Translations under genes and position numbers: made by a program
Part shown: piece after piece, positions 17,639 through 25,966 of the stretch
Numbering within the stretch: position 1 is the stretch's first letter
Layout of the letters: each line of letters begins with the position of its first letter
Notes under the pieces: model-generated
What the model saw: the letters and a program-made list of their open reading frames with translations, nothing else
Told to the model about the DNA's origin: nothing
Databases searched by the model: none
NCBI GenBank assembly: GCA_044226865.1
Contig: JBGAGE010000003.1
Coordinates: forward strand, 124,001-188,000
Reading direction: 5' to 3'
Origin: TMP-86 sp044226865
GTDB lineage: Bacteria > Pseudomonadota > Gammaproteobacteria > Steroidobacterales > Steroidobacteraceae
DNA length: 64,000 nucleotides

Positions 17639-18547
17639 TTACTCCTCGCAGATGTAGCGGATGACCTGCGTAGAATTGCTGTCAGGAGCTTTGCCTAACC
17701 CGATAAGACCCTCGGAACGGATCTGCATCGAATCCCGCCGCACGAACGCCTCGTCGCCGTCCTTGCCCTGCACGAAGGTGCCGTTGGTGCTCTGGTCGAT
17801 GAGCATGAACTTATTGCGGCTGATCTCGATGCGGGCGTGCAGGCGGGAGATCAGGTTGCCCTTGATCACCAGGTCGTTTTCCTCGGCGCGGCCCATGCTT
17901 ATGTTGTTGCGCCGTTCGTCGACGATGACTTCCTGGCCTTGGTAGCGCAGGCGCAGGCGGTGAGCCTTGTCCTTGGCGCCATTGCGGGAGGCCATCGCGA
18001 TGGCCGGCACCATGCTGGTGATGTCCTCGGTCTGCCACAGGACCTCGAACAGCGCGAGCTCGCTGCTGCGGCCCTTGACCGTGGCGACATCGATCTGGCG
18101 CACGCAGGCCCGCCATTCCGGCGACAAGTGATCCACCATGACCGCCGTGGTCATGATCTGCCCTGCCTTGGCCTGGCTGGTCATGCGGTTGGCCGTATGC
18201 ACTGCGGATCCGAAAATATCTCTATTTTCAATAACTACCGGGCCAAAGTTACAGCCGATTCTGATTGCCACGGCGTGCTCGTCGACCTTCAATTGGGGAT
18301 GCGCAGCGATTTGCTTCTGCATTTGAGCAGCGGCGTTCAGCGCGTCATCGGCATTGGGGAAGGTGGACATGACTTCATCGCCCATGGTCTTGATGACCAT
18401 GCCGCCGTGCTGGTCGGTGGCAAGGCGCATGACGTCGATGCAGATGGCCACCATTTCCCGCGCCCGCAGATCGCCGAGCTGTTCGTACAGCTTCATGCTG
18501 CCGACGACGTCGGCGAAGACGATGGCTAATTCGGTTTCATTGCCCAT
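17639..18547 (-). CDS. Class III adenylate/guanylate cyclase with C-terminal FHA domain
   Basis: A 302-aa soluble protein. The N-terminal cyclase homology domain (about residues 5-170) has both metal aspartates (Asp13 in VFADVVGS, Asp57 in TMGDEVMSTF) and the transition-state pair in FGSAVHTANRMTSQAKAG. The C-terminal FHA domain (about 195-295) has the phosphothreonine-binding pattern SMGRAEENDLVI, LISRLHARIEI and STNGTFVQG. It would make cyclic AMP or GMP under control of a phosphoprotein partner, probably a Ser/Thr kinase substrate. The substrate-specifying residues (Lys/Asp for ATP) cannot be assigned with confidence. No transmembrane segment is seen. Its 3' end is next to repeat copy A. 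Confidence 0.9.
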   Translation of the reverse strand: MGNETELAIVFADVVGSMKLYEQLGDLRAREMVAICIDVMRLATDQHGGMVIKTMGDEVMSTFPNADDALNAAAQMQKQIAAHPQLKVDEHAVAIRIGCNFGPVVIENRDIFGSAVHTANRMTSQAKAGQIMTTAVMVDHLSPEWRACVRQIDVATVKGRSSELALFEVLWQTEDITSMVPAIAMASRNGAKDKAHRLRLRYQGQEVIVDERRNNISMGRAEENDLVIKGNLISRLHARIEISRNKFMLIDQSTNGTFVQGKDGDEAFVRRDSMQIRSEGLIGLGKAPDSNSTQVIRYICEE

Positions 18548-18604
18548 AACGCGAGTACGATTATACTTAATGTGCGTCCGGGGTGCCGATGTGCGTGCGT
18601 CGCC

Positions 18605-19627
18605 TCAGGCCGCCCGGCGCAGGATTTCAGCGCCTGCCAGCAGGGTCTCCGCCGGCGCACCCGGCCTGGCGGCGCATTCGGAAAGGAATCGCCGCCACGC
18701 GCGCGCGCCGCTGACACCACTGATCAATCCGCTCAAATGCCGCGCGATGGCGTGGAGCCGTACGCCCCCGCGCATCTGTTCGCGCGCATAGGGCACCACC
18801 GCCTCGATGATCTGTACGGGATCCGGCATGGCCCATTGCGGATCGACGAACTCACGCTGCAATTCGGCCAACAGCGCCGGCCGGGCGTAGGCTGCGCGGC
18901 CGATCATGACGCCATCCAGTCCCGAGCCAACCAGTTCCGCCGCTGAGGCCGCATTGGCGATTCCACCGTTGATGCTGATGTGCAGGTCCGGGCGCTCGCG
19001 CTTGAGGCGCTGCACGTAGGCATATTTCAGCGGCGGGATCTCCCGGTTCTGGCGCGGCGACAGCCCTTTCAGGATGGCATTACGCGCATGCACGGCAAAG
19101 TGCCGCACGCCCGCCGCGGCGACCGTGTCGATGAATCCGGCGAAAAACCCATAATCCTCGCGGGCATCGACGCCGATCCGGCATTTGACGCTGACCGGCA
19201 CGGTCACGGCATCGGTCATCGCGGCGACGCAGGCGGCAACGCGCTGCGGATCGAGCATGAGGCAGGCGCCGAAGGCGCCATCCCGCACCCGGTCGCTCGG
19301 GCAGCCCACATTGAGGTTGATTTCGTCGTAGCCCATCCTGGCACCGACCTTGGCGGCGGCCGCCAGTTCCGCCGGATCGCTGCCCCCCAACTGCAGGACC
19401 ACCGGATGCTCGGCATCCCCATGGGCAAGGAGGCGTTCTGCATCGCCGCGTACCACCGCCGCGGCCACCACCATTTCCGTGTACAGCAGCGCGTGGGGTG
19501 CGAACAGCCGGTGGATGAACCGGCAATGACGATCGGTATAGTCCATCATCGGCGCCACCGAGAAGCGGCGCTCGAAGGCGCGCGGATCCACCGCCGCCGA
19601 ACCCACCGTGTGACTTGACTTAATCAA
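18605..19627 (-). CDS. dusA: tRNA dihydrouridine synthase A
   Basis: A 340-aa FMN enzyme that reduces uridines 20/20a in the tRNA D-loop. The DusA signature RRFSVAPMMDYTDRHCRF is at the N-terminus, EINLNVGCPSDRVRDGAFGACLM carries the catalytic cysteine, and ISINGGIANAASAAELVGSGLDGVMIGRAAYARPALLA forms the FMN phosphate site. The outermost start is a TTG at 19627; GTG codons at residues 8 and 13 are alternatives, and the conserved region begins about residue 20. It is a single gene flanked by 57 and 82 bp of noncoding sequence. Confidence 0.94.
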   Translation of the reverse strand: MIKSSHTVGSAAVDPRAFERRFSVAPMMDYTDRHCRFIHRLFAPHALLYTEMVVAAAVVRGDAERLLAHGDAEHPVVLQLGGSDPAELAAAAKVGARMGYDEINLNVGCPSDRVRDGAFGACLMLDPQRVAACVAAMTDAVTVPVSVKCRIGVDAREDYGFFAGFIDTVAAAGVRHFAVHARNAILKGLSPRQNREIPPLKYAYVQRLKRERPDLHISINGGIANAASAAELVGSGLDGVMIGRAAYARPALLAELQREFVDPQWAMPDPVQIIEAVVPYAREQMRGGVRLHAIARHLSGLISGVSGARAWRRFLSECAARPGAPAETLLAGAEILRRAA

Positions 19628-19709
19628 TGCCCTGCACCGCCGGCCCCTTGGCCAAAGTCGGGCAGTTTAGCGGTTCACCGATGGGCACGTCAGTTGTCCG
19701 GGTTTGCCG

Positions 19710-20231
19710 TCAGCGGCGCGTCGCCTGCGGGAATGCCGCACGGCTGATCGCCCGTTCGTCGGCATGCACCAGGTCACGAGCCACCTCGCGCACGATGACC
19801 TTGCGCGTCGGCGCCGAGATCTGCGTGCGCAGCACACCGAGGAAGCGCGGCTCGGCGATCACCGTCAATTCATCGATGCCGCCGCCGCGCCGCTCCGTGT
19901 CCAGGCGCTGCGCGATCTGCTTGGCGAAGCGTTCCACCTCCACCGCGTGCGGATCGTAGTCGCTCTGCGCGCCATGGCGGGACCGCGTCTTGGGCCCGCG
20001 GCCGACGCGGCTGCCGCTGTCGAAGACCCGGCCGGTGCGATCGGTGATCAGCTCGCGCGCGGCGAGGTGCGCGGTGGGCCGCTCCAGCAGTGCAACTTCG
20101 GTAAAGCCGCTCTCGCCCTCGGTGTCCTTGCGGCACAGCACATGGGCCTCTCCCCCATCGGCCACCAGGACGTAGATGCGTTTGCGGCGGGCGTGATTGG
20201 CGATCTGCTTGACGGCATTTGGCGCTTTCAT
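19710..20231 (-). CDS. Host attachment protein family (baeRF/Host_attach-like)
   Basis: A 173-aa protein. The start at 20231 has a perfect AGGAGG six nt upstream. The sequence reads KRIYVLVADGGEAHVLCRKDTEG near the N-terminus, then HLAARELITDRTGRVFDSGSRVGRGPKTRSRHGAQSDYDPHAVEVERFAKQIAQRL and ELTVIAEPRFLGVLRTQI, which matches the family annotated as required for attachment to host cells. Its fold resembles eRF1 domain 2 relatives. The molecular role is not established. It is divergent from the hpaB-like gene across 234 bp. Confidence 0.72.
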   Translation of the reverse strand: MKAPNAVKQIANHARRKRIYVLVADGGEAHVLCRKDTEGESGFTEVALLERPTAHLAARELITDRTGRVFDSGSRVGRGPKTRSRHGAQSDYDPHAVEVERFAKQIAQRLDTERRGGGIDELTVIAEPRFLGVLRTQISAPTRKVIVREVARDLVHADERAISRAAFPQATRR

Positions 20232-20465
20232 GGATGGCCTCCTGTTGGCGGTGTCGGCGGTTCGCATGGCCGTCGCGTGGCGGGCTGCCCGGCGCGGCCT
20301 CGAAGCTACAGGTTACCGGCTTCGGACCCGAATACTCTACGGAATTTCGCGCAAAAGCGCCTGCGCAAAGCCCCTGCGCCAAGCGCCTGCGCCGTCCCCG
20401 TGGCGGGTCGTCGCACCGCAACGGTCATGTTACGCTGAATGCAAACCGTTTCCCGTGGAGTTCCC
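20232..20465. promoter_or_regulatory. Divergent intergenic region, host-attachment gene and hpaB-like gene
   Basis: A 234-bp gap between divergent genes that must carry both promoters. On the plus strand GGAG sits 7 nt before the ATG at 20466; on the minus strand AGGAGG precedes 20231. I see no clear sigma-70 hexamer pair or operator palindrome. Repeated GCGCAAAGCCCCTGCGCC-type tracts (about 20350-20385) are low complexity. Confidence 0.3.
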
Positions 20466-21956
20466 ATGATCGCAACACCCTGCGGCGCCCGCCGCGGCGA
20501 ACAAGTATTGAAGCGCCTGCGCGAGCGCCCGCCCGCCATCTGGTACCGCGGCGAGCAGGTAAAGGATGTGACCACCCATCCGGCGCTCGCCGGCGGGGTG
20601 CGGACCCTGGCGCACCTGTACGACCTGCAATGGGACAAGGCGGAGATCACCCTGTACGACTCGCCCACCACCGGCAACAAGGTGGCGCGCTCCTTCATGA
20701 TGCCGCGCACCCACGAGGAACTGGCGAGCATCAGCCGCTCCATGAAGGTGTGGGAGGACTACACGCACGGGATGATGGGCCGCGTGCCCGACTACATCAA
20801 CCGCGCGATGACCGGCTATGCCGCCGGTGCGCCGTTCCTCGCCGAGGCCGATCCGCGCTTCGGCGCGAACGCCGTACGCTACTACGAATACCTGCGCGAA
20901 AATGACCTGTGCCTGACGCACACGCTGATCCCGCCGCAGGCCAACCGCGCGGTCAATGCGGCGAAGCAGGCGGATCCCTTCCTGGCGGCGCGCATCAAGG
21001 AAGAAACCGACGCGGGCATCGTGATCCGCGGCTGCCGCATGCTCGCCACCCTGCCGATCTCCGATGAGATCATGGTATTCCCGTCCACGCTGCTGAAGAG
21101 CCCGGAGGACGATGCCCCTTACGCCTTCGGCTTCTCCATCGCCAACGACACGCCGGGCCTGCGCTTCATCTGCCGCGAGAGCATCGACTACGGCCGCTCG
21201 CACTACGATCACCCGCTGGGCTCGCGCTTCGAGGAAATGGACGCGGTGGTGATCTTCGACGACGTGTTCGTGCCCTGGGAGCAGATCCTCCTGTACCGCG
21301 ACATCAAGCGCTGCAACGAGGCCTATTCGCGCACCGGCGCCGTGGTGCACATGACGCACCAGGTGGTGGTGAAGAACATTGCCAAGTGCGAATTCATGCT
21401 CGGGCTCGCCTCGCTCCTGGTGAACAGCATTGGCGCGGAGATCTTCCAGCACATCCAGGAAAAGCTCGCCGAGTTGTGGGTGAATCTCGAGACCATGAAG
21501 GCCTTCCTGCGGGCGGCCGAGGCGGATGCGCAGCTGGACGAATGGGGCGTGATGCGCCCGGCGTGGAATCCGCTGGATGCGGCCCGCAACCTGTTCCCGC
21601 GCCTGTACCCGCGCATGGTGGAGATCATCCAGCAGATAGGGGCGAGCGGCCTCGTGGCCATGCCCACCGAAGCCGATCTCAAGGGTCCGCTGCGTGAGGA
21701 CATCCGCAAGTACTACCAGGCAGCACGTGCCGATGCCTTCGAGCGCGTGCCGCTGTTCCGCCTGGCCTGGGACGCCTCGATTTCCGCCTTCGCCTCGCGC
21801 CAGGTGCTGTACGAGCGGTTCTTCTTCGGCGACCCCGTGCGCATGGCCGGTGCGCTGGTGTCGGGGCACCAGGGACAGATCCAGGAAATGGCGGAACGCG
21901 TACGCGCCTTCGTGCAGGAAGGGCGCGACGAGGCGTTCGCGCAGGCGCCGCAGTAG
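20466..21956 (+). CDS. 4-hydroxyphenylacetate 3-monooxygenase-type oxygenase (HpaB family)
   Basis: A 496-aa FADH2-utilising monooxygenase, oxygenase part of a two-component system that ortho-hydroxylates phenols. The fold is acyl-CoA-dehydrogenase-like. The active-site segment YYEYLRENDLCLTHTLIPPQANR contains the Arg, Tyr and His used by HpaB for substrate phenol binding and C4a-hydroperoxide stabilisation. MEEMDAVVIFDDVFVPWEQILLYRD-like sequence near residue 260 is conserved too. The ATG at 20466 has GGAG upstream; an ATG at 20439 does not. It is followed 10 nt later by its flavin reductase. The actual phenolic substrate is unknown because no other aromatic-pathway gene is nearby. Confidence 0.85.
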   Translation: MIATPCGARRGEQVLKRLRERPPAIWYRGEQVKDVTTHPALAGGVRTLAHLYDLQWDKAEITLYDSPTTGNKVARSFMMPRTHEELASISRSMKVWEDYTHGMMGRVPDYINRAMTGYAAGAPFLAEADPRFGANAVRYYEYLRENDLCLTHTLIPPQANRAVNAAKQADPFLAARIKEETDAGIVIRGCRMLATLPISDEIMVFPSTLLKSPEDDAPYAFGFSIANDTPGLRFICRESIDYGRSHYDHPLGSRFEEMDAVVIFDDVFVPWEQILLYRDIKRCNEAYSRTGAVVHMTHQVVVKNIAKCEFMLGLASLLVNSIGAEIFQHIQEKLAELWVNLETMKAFLRAAEADAQLDEWGVMRPAWNPLDAARNLFPRLYPRMVEIIQQIGASGLVAMPTEADLKGPLREDIRKYYQAARADAFERVPLFRLAWDASISAFASRQVLYERFFFGDPVRMAGALVSGHQGQIQEMAERVRAFVQEGRDEAFAQAPQ

Positions 21957-21966
21957 GAGTTCCGCG

Positions 21967-22545
21967 ATGACGGCAACAGACCCGGGGCCCGGCCCCTCGC
22001 TCGACACACGGCGTTACCGCGACACCATCGGCATGTTTGCCACCGGCGTGGCCGTCATCGTCGCGCGCGCCGGCGATGAAGCGGTGGCCATGACCGTCAA
22101 TGCCGTGTCCTCGGTGTCGCTCGATCCCATGCTGGTGCTGTTCTGCCCGGGAAAGAAGTCGCGGTTCGCCGGAAATCTGGCCGCGCTCGAGGGCTTCAGC
22201 GTGAATATCCTGCGCCAGGAGCAGCAGGCGTTGTCCACATGGTTCGCCGGCGGATGGAAGGAGTCCGCGCCACCGCCCTTCAGGCTGGTGCCGGCACGGC
22301 ACGCGCCGCGCCTGGAAGGGAGCCTTGCCTCGCTCGACTGTACGCCGCATCAGGTGATCGACGCTGGCGACCATTGGATCGTGCTCGGCAAGGTCTGGGA
22401 CGTGCACCAGGGCATCCCGCCGCACCACCCGCTGCTGTTCTTCGGCGGCCGCTATCGCGGCGTGGACTTAACGGAAAGCAAGCCGGCGCCGGACCTGACC
22501 AGCCTGCAGGCCGAGCCCGCGCACATTTTCTACGATCACTGGTAA
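21967..22545 (+). CDS. Flavin reductase (HpaC/DIM6-NTAB family)
   Basis: A 192-aa NAD(P)H:flavin oxidoreductase that would supply reduced flavin to the oxygenase encoded just upstream. The family pattern is clear: RDTIGMFATGVAVIVA, AMTVNAVSSVSLDPMLVLFCPGKKSRF, FSVNILRQEQQALS and a C-terminal LLFFGGRYRGVDL. The ribosome-binding site TAGGAG overlaps the hpaB-like stop codon, giving tight translational linkage. The last residues (HIFYDHW) are not typical of the family and their role is unknown. It converges on a usp gene 8 nt away. Confidence 0.87.
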   Translation: MTATDPGPGPSLDTRRYRDTIGMFATGVAVIVARAGDEAVAMTVNAVSSVSLDPMLVLFCPGKKSRFAGNLAALEGFSVNILRQEQQALSTWFAGGWKESAPPPFRLVPARHAPRLEGSLASLDCTPHQVIDAGDHWIVLGKVWDVHQGIPPHHPLLFFGGRYRGVDLTESKPAPDLTSLQAEPAHIFYDHW

Positions 22546-22553
22546 GCCGGCCC

Positions 22554-23474
22554 TCAAGGGGTTGGCTTGACGATCAGCACATCGCAGGTGAGCGAATCCA
22601 GCACGCGTTCGGCGGTGTTGCCGATGAACAATCGCTTGATTGCGGAGCGCGACACCGCACCCATCACCACCATCCCGGCCTTGAGCGAACGCGCCAGGAA
22701 CGGCAGCTCGATGGCCGGGTCTCCGGAGCGCAGGTGCGCATTGCGCGAGCCGATGGCATGGCGCTGGTTCACGCGACGGAACTGGCGCTGCACGGATGCC
22801 TTATAGCGCTTGTCATCGGGCAATGACACCGGAATGGAGGACGGCGCGCCCACCGTACCGGCGACGAATCCGACAAGCGGTGCATACACATGCGCGGTGT
22901 GCACAGAGCCCTTGAACAGTCCGGCCACGCCGCGCGCCACTTCCAGGATGCGCGCATCGAGGCTGGCGGGCTTGCCGGCGGCATGCCAGGGGTCCAGTGC
23001 CGCCAACGTCATCGGCCGCGAGGGCAGCGAGCCGGTCTTGACGATGAGCAGCGGCACGGGGCAATCGCGGATCAGCCCATAGTCGGTCTGCGAGAGCAGG
23101 AGCCGCGCGAACACGTTGTGCTTGTGCGCCTCGATGATGACGAGATCTGGCCGCGTGCGGGTCACGCGCCGCACGATGGCATCGGAGGCCGGGTAGCCCA
23201 GCTCGACGGCGACGTTGACGGTGAGGCCATCGCGCCGCAGGCGCTTTGCCGTCGCCTCCAACTGCTGTGCGCCCTGCTCCTGCAACAGGCGCGCGAATTC
23301 GCGCGATTCCGCGCGACTGATGTCACCATAGGAGCCGGTGAGCGCCACCGAGTTGAACAGCTCGATGCTTGCGCCGCTGCGGCGCGCGATCTCCACCCCA
23401 CGCCGCACAGCCTTGTTGGCGCGTGCGGCAGGATCGGCGACGGCGATGAGTATGTTGCGGATCCGGTAGGTCAT
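22554..23474 (-). CDS. Tandem-domain universal stress protein (UspE-like)
   Basis: A 306-aa protein with two UspA folds. The first starts IRNILIAVADPAARANKAVRRGVEIARRSGASIELF and includes RPDLVIIEAHKHNVFARLLLSQTDYGLIRDCPVPLLIVK. The second ends GMVVMGAVSRSAIKRLFIGNTAERVLDSLTCDVLIVKP, with the ATP-binding G-2x-G-9x-G(S/T)-like loop degenerate as GAVSRSAIKRLFIGNTAE. The start at 23474 is preferred over the ATG at 23489. It resembles E. coli UspE, active in stationary-phase and oxidative stress. The same type recurs at 27797-28768. Confidence 0.88.
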   Translation of the reverse strand: MTYRIRNILIAVADPAARANKAVRRGVEIARRSGASIELFNSVALTGSYGDISRAESREFARLLQEQGAQQLEATAKRLRRDGLTVNVAVELGYPASDAIVRRVTRTRPDLVIIEAHKHNVFARLLLSQTDYGLIRDCPVPLLIVKTGSLPSRPMTLAALDPWHAAGKPASLDARILEVARGVAGLFKGSVHTAHVYAPLVGFVAGTVGAPSSIPVSLPDDKRYKASVQRQFRRVNQRHAIGSRNAHLRSGDPAIELPFLARSLKAGMVVMGAVSRSAIKRLFIGNTAERVLDSLTCDVLIVKPTP

Positions 23475-23563
23475 GGGAGGCGACCTCATGTCGGGAAGGT
23501 GGCGCCAGCGTACGCCCGCCGCGCCGCGGCGTCATCGTGAGTATTACCTACCCCCGAAGCTCC

Positions 23564-25957
23564 CTACCCCGCCCCGCCGGCGCGTGCTGCGCTGCAATCC
23601 CATTTCCAATCGCGCACCTCGGGCATGTCCCGCCCGTGCTCGGTGATGTAGTGGCGGTGCTCCACCAGCTTGTTGTGCAGCGCCTGCTTCAAGTACGCGC
23701 CCCTGCTCCCCGATTGGGGCAGGCGGTCGATGGCGTCGATGACGAGATGGAAGCGGTCCAGGTCATTGAGCACGGTCATGTCGAAGGCCGTGGTCACCGT
23801 GCCCTCCTCCTTGTAGCCGCGCACATGCACGTTGTCGTGGTTGGTGCGCCGGTAGGTGAGCCGGTGAATCAACGTCGGGTAGCCATGGAAGGCGAAGATG
23901 ATGGGCTTGCTGGTCGTGAACAGGCTGTCGAAGTCGCGGTCGGACAGGCCGTGCGGGTGCTCGCTGCTCGATTGCAGCTTCATGAGGTCCACCACGTTCA
24001 CCACCCGCACCTTGATGTCGGGCAGTTCCTTTCGCAGGATGGATACGGCGGCGAGGGTTTCCAGCGTGGGCACATCGCCGGCGCAGGCCATCACGATATC
24101 AGGCTCCGCGCAGTCCTGGTCATTGCTGGCCCAGCCCCAGATGCCGATGCCCTGCGTGCAGTGTTCCACCGCGGCGGTCATCTCAAGCCACTGCGGTGAA
24201 GGATGCTTGCCGGCAATGACCACGTTCACGTAGTGCCGGCTGCGCAGGCAGTGATCCATCACCGACAACAGGCAATTGCCGTCGGGCGGCAGATAGACGC
24301 GCACGATCTGCGCCTTCTTGTTGATCACATGGTCGATGAAGCCCGGGTCCTGGTGCGTGAAGCCATTGTGATCCTGGCGCCAGACATGCGAGGCCAGGAG
24401 GTAATTGAGCGAGGCGATCTTCTGGCGCCAGGGAAGCGTGGCGCTCACCTTCAGCCACTTCGCGTGCTGGTTGAACATCGAGTCGACGATGTGGATGAAG
24501 GCCTCGTAGCAGTTGAACAGGCCGTGCCGCCCGGTGAGCAGGTAGCCTTCGAGCCAGCCCTCGCATTGATGCTCGCTGAGCATCTCCATCACGCGCCCCT
24601 GCGGCGCGAGCGATTCATCCCCCGCCACGATGGGCGCCTCCCACTGGCGGTTGGTGACCTCGAACACGGCCTCCAAGCCATTGGAGATGGTTTCGTCGGG
24701 CCCGAAAATGCGAAAGATACCGGGGGAGGCATTCATGCGCACCACATCGCGCAGGAACGGCCCGAGAATGCGCGTGTCGCCACGGCCGAGCACGCCGGGC
24801 GCTGGCACCTCGAGCGCATAGGCACGGAAATCCGGCAGCCGCAGATCGCGCAGGAGCCTGCCGCCGTTGGCATGCGGATTGGCGCCCATGCGCCGCTCGC
24901 CCACCGGCGCCATCGCCGCCAGATCGGCATTCAAACGTCCCGATTCGTCGAACAATTCCTGCGGACGATAGCTGCGCAGCCATTGCTCCACCACCGGCAG
25001 GTGCTCGAGGTTTTGCCGCGGGTTCGACACCGGCACCTGGTGGGAGCGGAAGGTACCGGTATTCGGCTTGCCATCGACGCTGGCCGGGCCCGTCCAACCC
25101 TTGGGCGAGCGCAGCGCGATGAGCGGCCAGCGGCAGAACTCACCGCCCCCGCCCTCGCGAGACCGTTGCTGCAGCGAGCGGATGCGGTTCACCGCCGCCT
25201 CCAGCGCGGCGGCCATGGCTGGGTGCATGAGGGCCGGATCCTCGCCTTCCACGAACAGCGGCTCCCATCCCATGCCGCGGAACATCTGCTCCAGGTCCGC
25301 GCGCGGCATGCGCGCCAGCACGGTGGGATTGGCGATCTTGTAGCCGTTCAGGTGCAGGATGGGCAGGACCGCGCCATCGGTGACGGGATTCAAGAATTTG
25401 TTCGAATGCCAGGCGGTGGCCAGCGGGCCGGTCTCGGCCTCGCCATCGCCGATGACGCAGGCCACCAGCAGCTTGGGATTGTCGAGCACCGCGCCGAACG
25501 CATGGCTGAGGGAATAGCCCAGCTCACCGCCTTCGTGAATGGAACCCGGGCATTCCGGAGAGACGTGGCTGGGAATGCCGCCGGGATAGGAGAACTGCCG
25601 GCACAGCTTGGTCAGCCCCGCGATGTCCTGTGAGACGTCCGGATAGATCTCGCTGTAGGTACCCTCGAGATAGGTATTGGCGATCAGCGCGGGGCCGCCG
25701 TGCCCCGGCCCCGAAACATAGATCATGTCCAGGTCATATTGGCGGATGATGCGGTTCAGGTGCACGTAGATGAAATTCTGGCCGGGCGTGGTGCCCCAAT
25801 GGCCGAGGAGCGTCGGCTTGATGTGTTCGGGCTTCAGCGGTTCGCGCAGCAGGGGGTTGTCGCGCAGGTAGATCTGCGCCACGGACAGGTAATTGGCAGC
25901 GCGCCAGTAGGCATCCAGCCGGTGCATCAGCGCCGGATCCAGCGTCGGCAGGGACAT
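23564..25957 (-). CDS. xfp: Xylulose-5-phosphate/fructose-6-phosphate phosphoketolase
   Basis: A 797-aa thiamine-diphosphate enzyme that cleaves xylulose-5-P or fructose-6-P with phosphate to acetyl-phosphate and a shorter sugar phosphate. The family start is seen in RLDAYWRAANYLSVAQIYLRDNPLLREPL; the ThDP fold motif is GDGEAETGPLATAWHSNKFLNPVTDGAVLPILHLNG; phosphoketolase signatures include EGGELGYSLSHAFGAVLDNP and SHVWRQDHNGFTHQDPGF. AAGGAG precedes the ATG. It starts 9 nt after the acetate kinase gene ends, so acetyl-phosphate can be converted to acetate and ATP by the cotranscribed partner. Length is canonical. Confidence 0.96.
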   Translation of the reverse strand: MSLPTLDPALMHRLDAYWRAANYLSVAQIYLRDNPLLREPLKPEHIKPTLLGHWGTTPGQNFIYVHLNRIIRQYDLDMIYVSGPGHGGPALIANTYLEGTYSEIYPDVSQDIAGLTKLCRQFSYPGGIPSHVSPECPGSIHEGGELGYSLSHAFGAVLDNPKLLVACVIGDGEAETGPLATAWHSNKFLNPVTDGAVLPILHLNGYKIANPTVLARMPRADLEQMFRGMGWEPLFVEGEDPALMHPAMAAALEAAVNRIRSLQQRSREGGGGEFCRWPLIALRSPKGWTGPASVDGKPNTGTFRSHQVPVSNPRQNLEHLPVVEQWLRSYRPQELFDESGRLNADLAAMAPVGERRMGANPHANGGRLLRDLRLPDFRAYALEVPAPGVLGRGDTRILGPFLRDVVRMNASPGIFRIFGPDETISNGLEAVFEVTNRQWEAPIVAGDESLAPQGRVMEMLSEHQCEGWLEGYLLTGRHGLFNCYEAFIHIVDSMFNQHAKWLKVSATLPWRQKIASLNYLLASHVWRQDHNGFTHQDPGFIDHVINKKAQIVRVYLPPDGNCLLSVMDHCLRSRHYVNVVIAGKHPSPQWLEMTAAVEHCTQGIGIWGWASNDQDCAEPDIVMACAGDVPTLETLAAVSILRKELPDIKVRVVNVVDLMKLQSSSEHPHGLSDRDFDSLFTTSKPIIFAFHGYPTLIHRLTYRRTNHDNVHVRGYKEEGTVTTAFDMTVLNDLDRFHLVIDAIDRLPQSGSRGAYLKQALHNKLVEHRHYITEHGRDMPEVRDWKWDCSAARAGGAG

Positions 25958-25966
25958 GCGGTCTCC

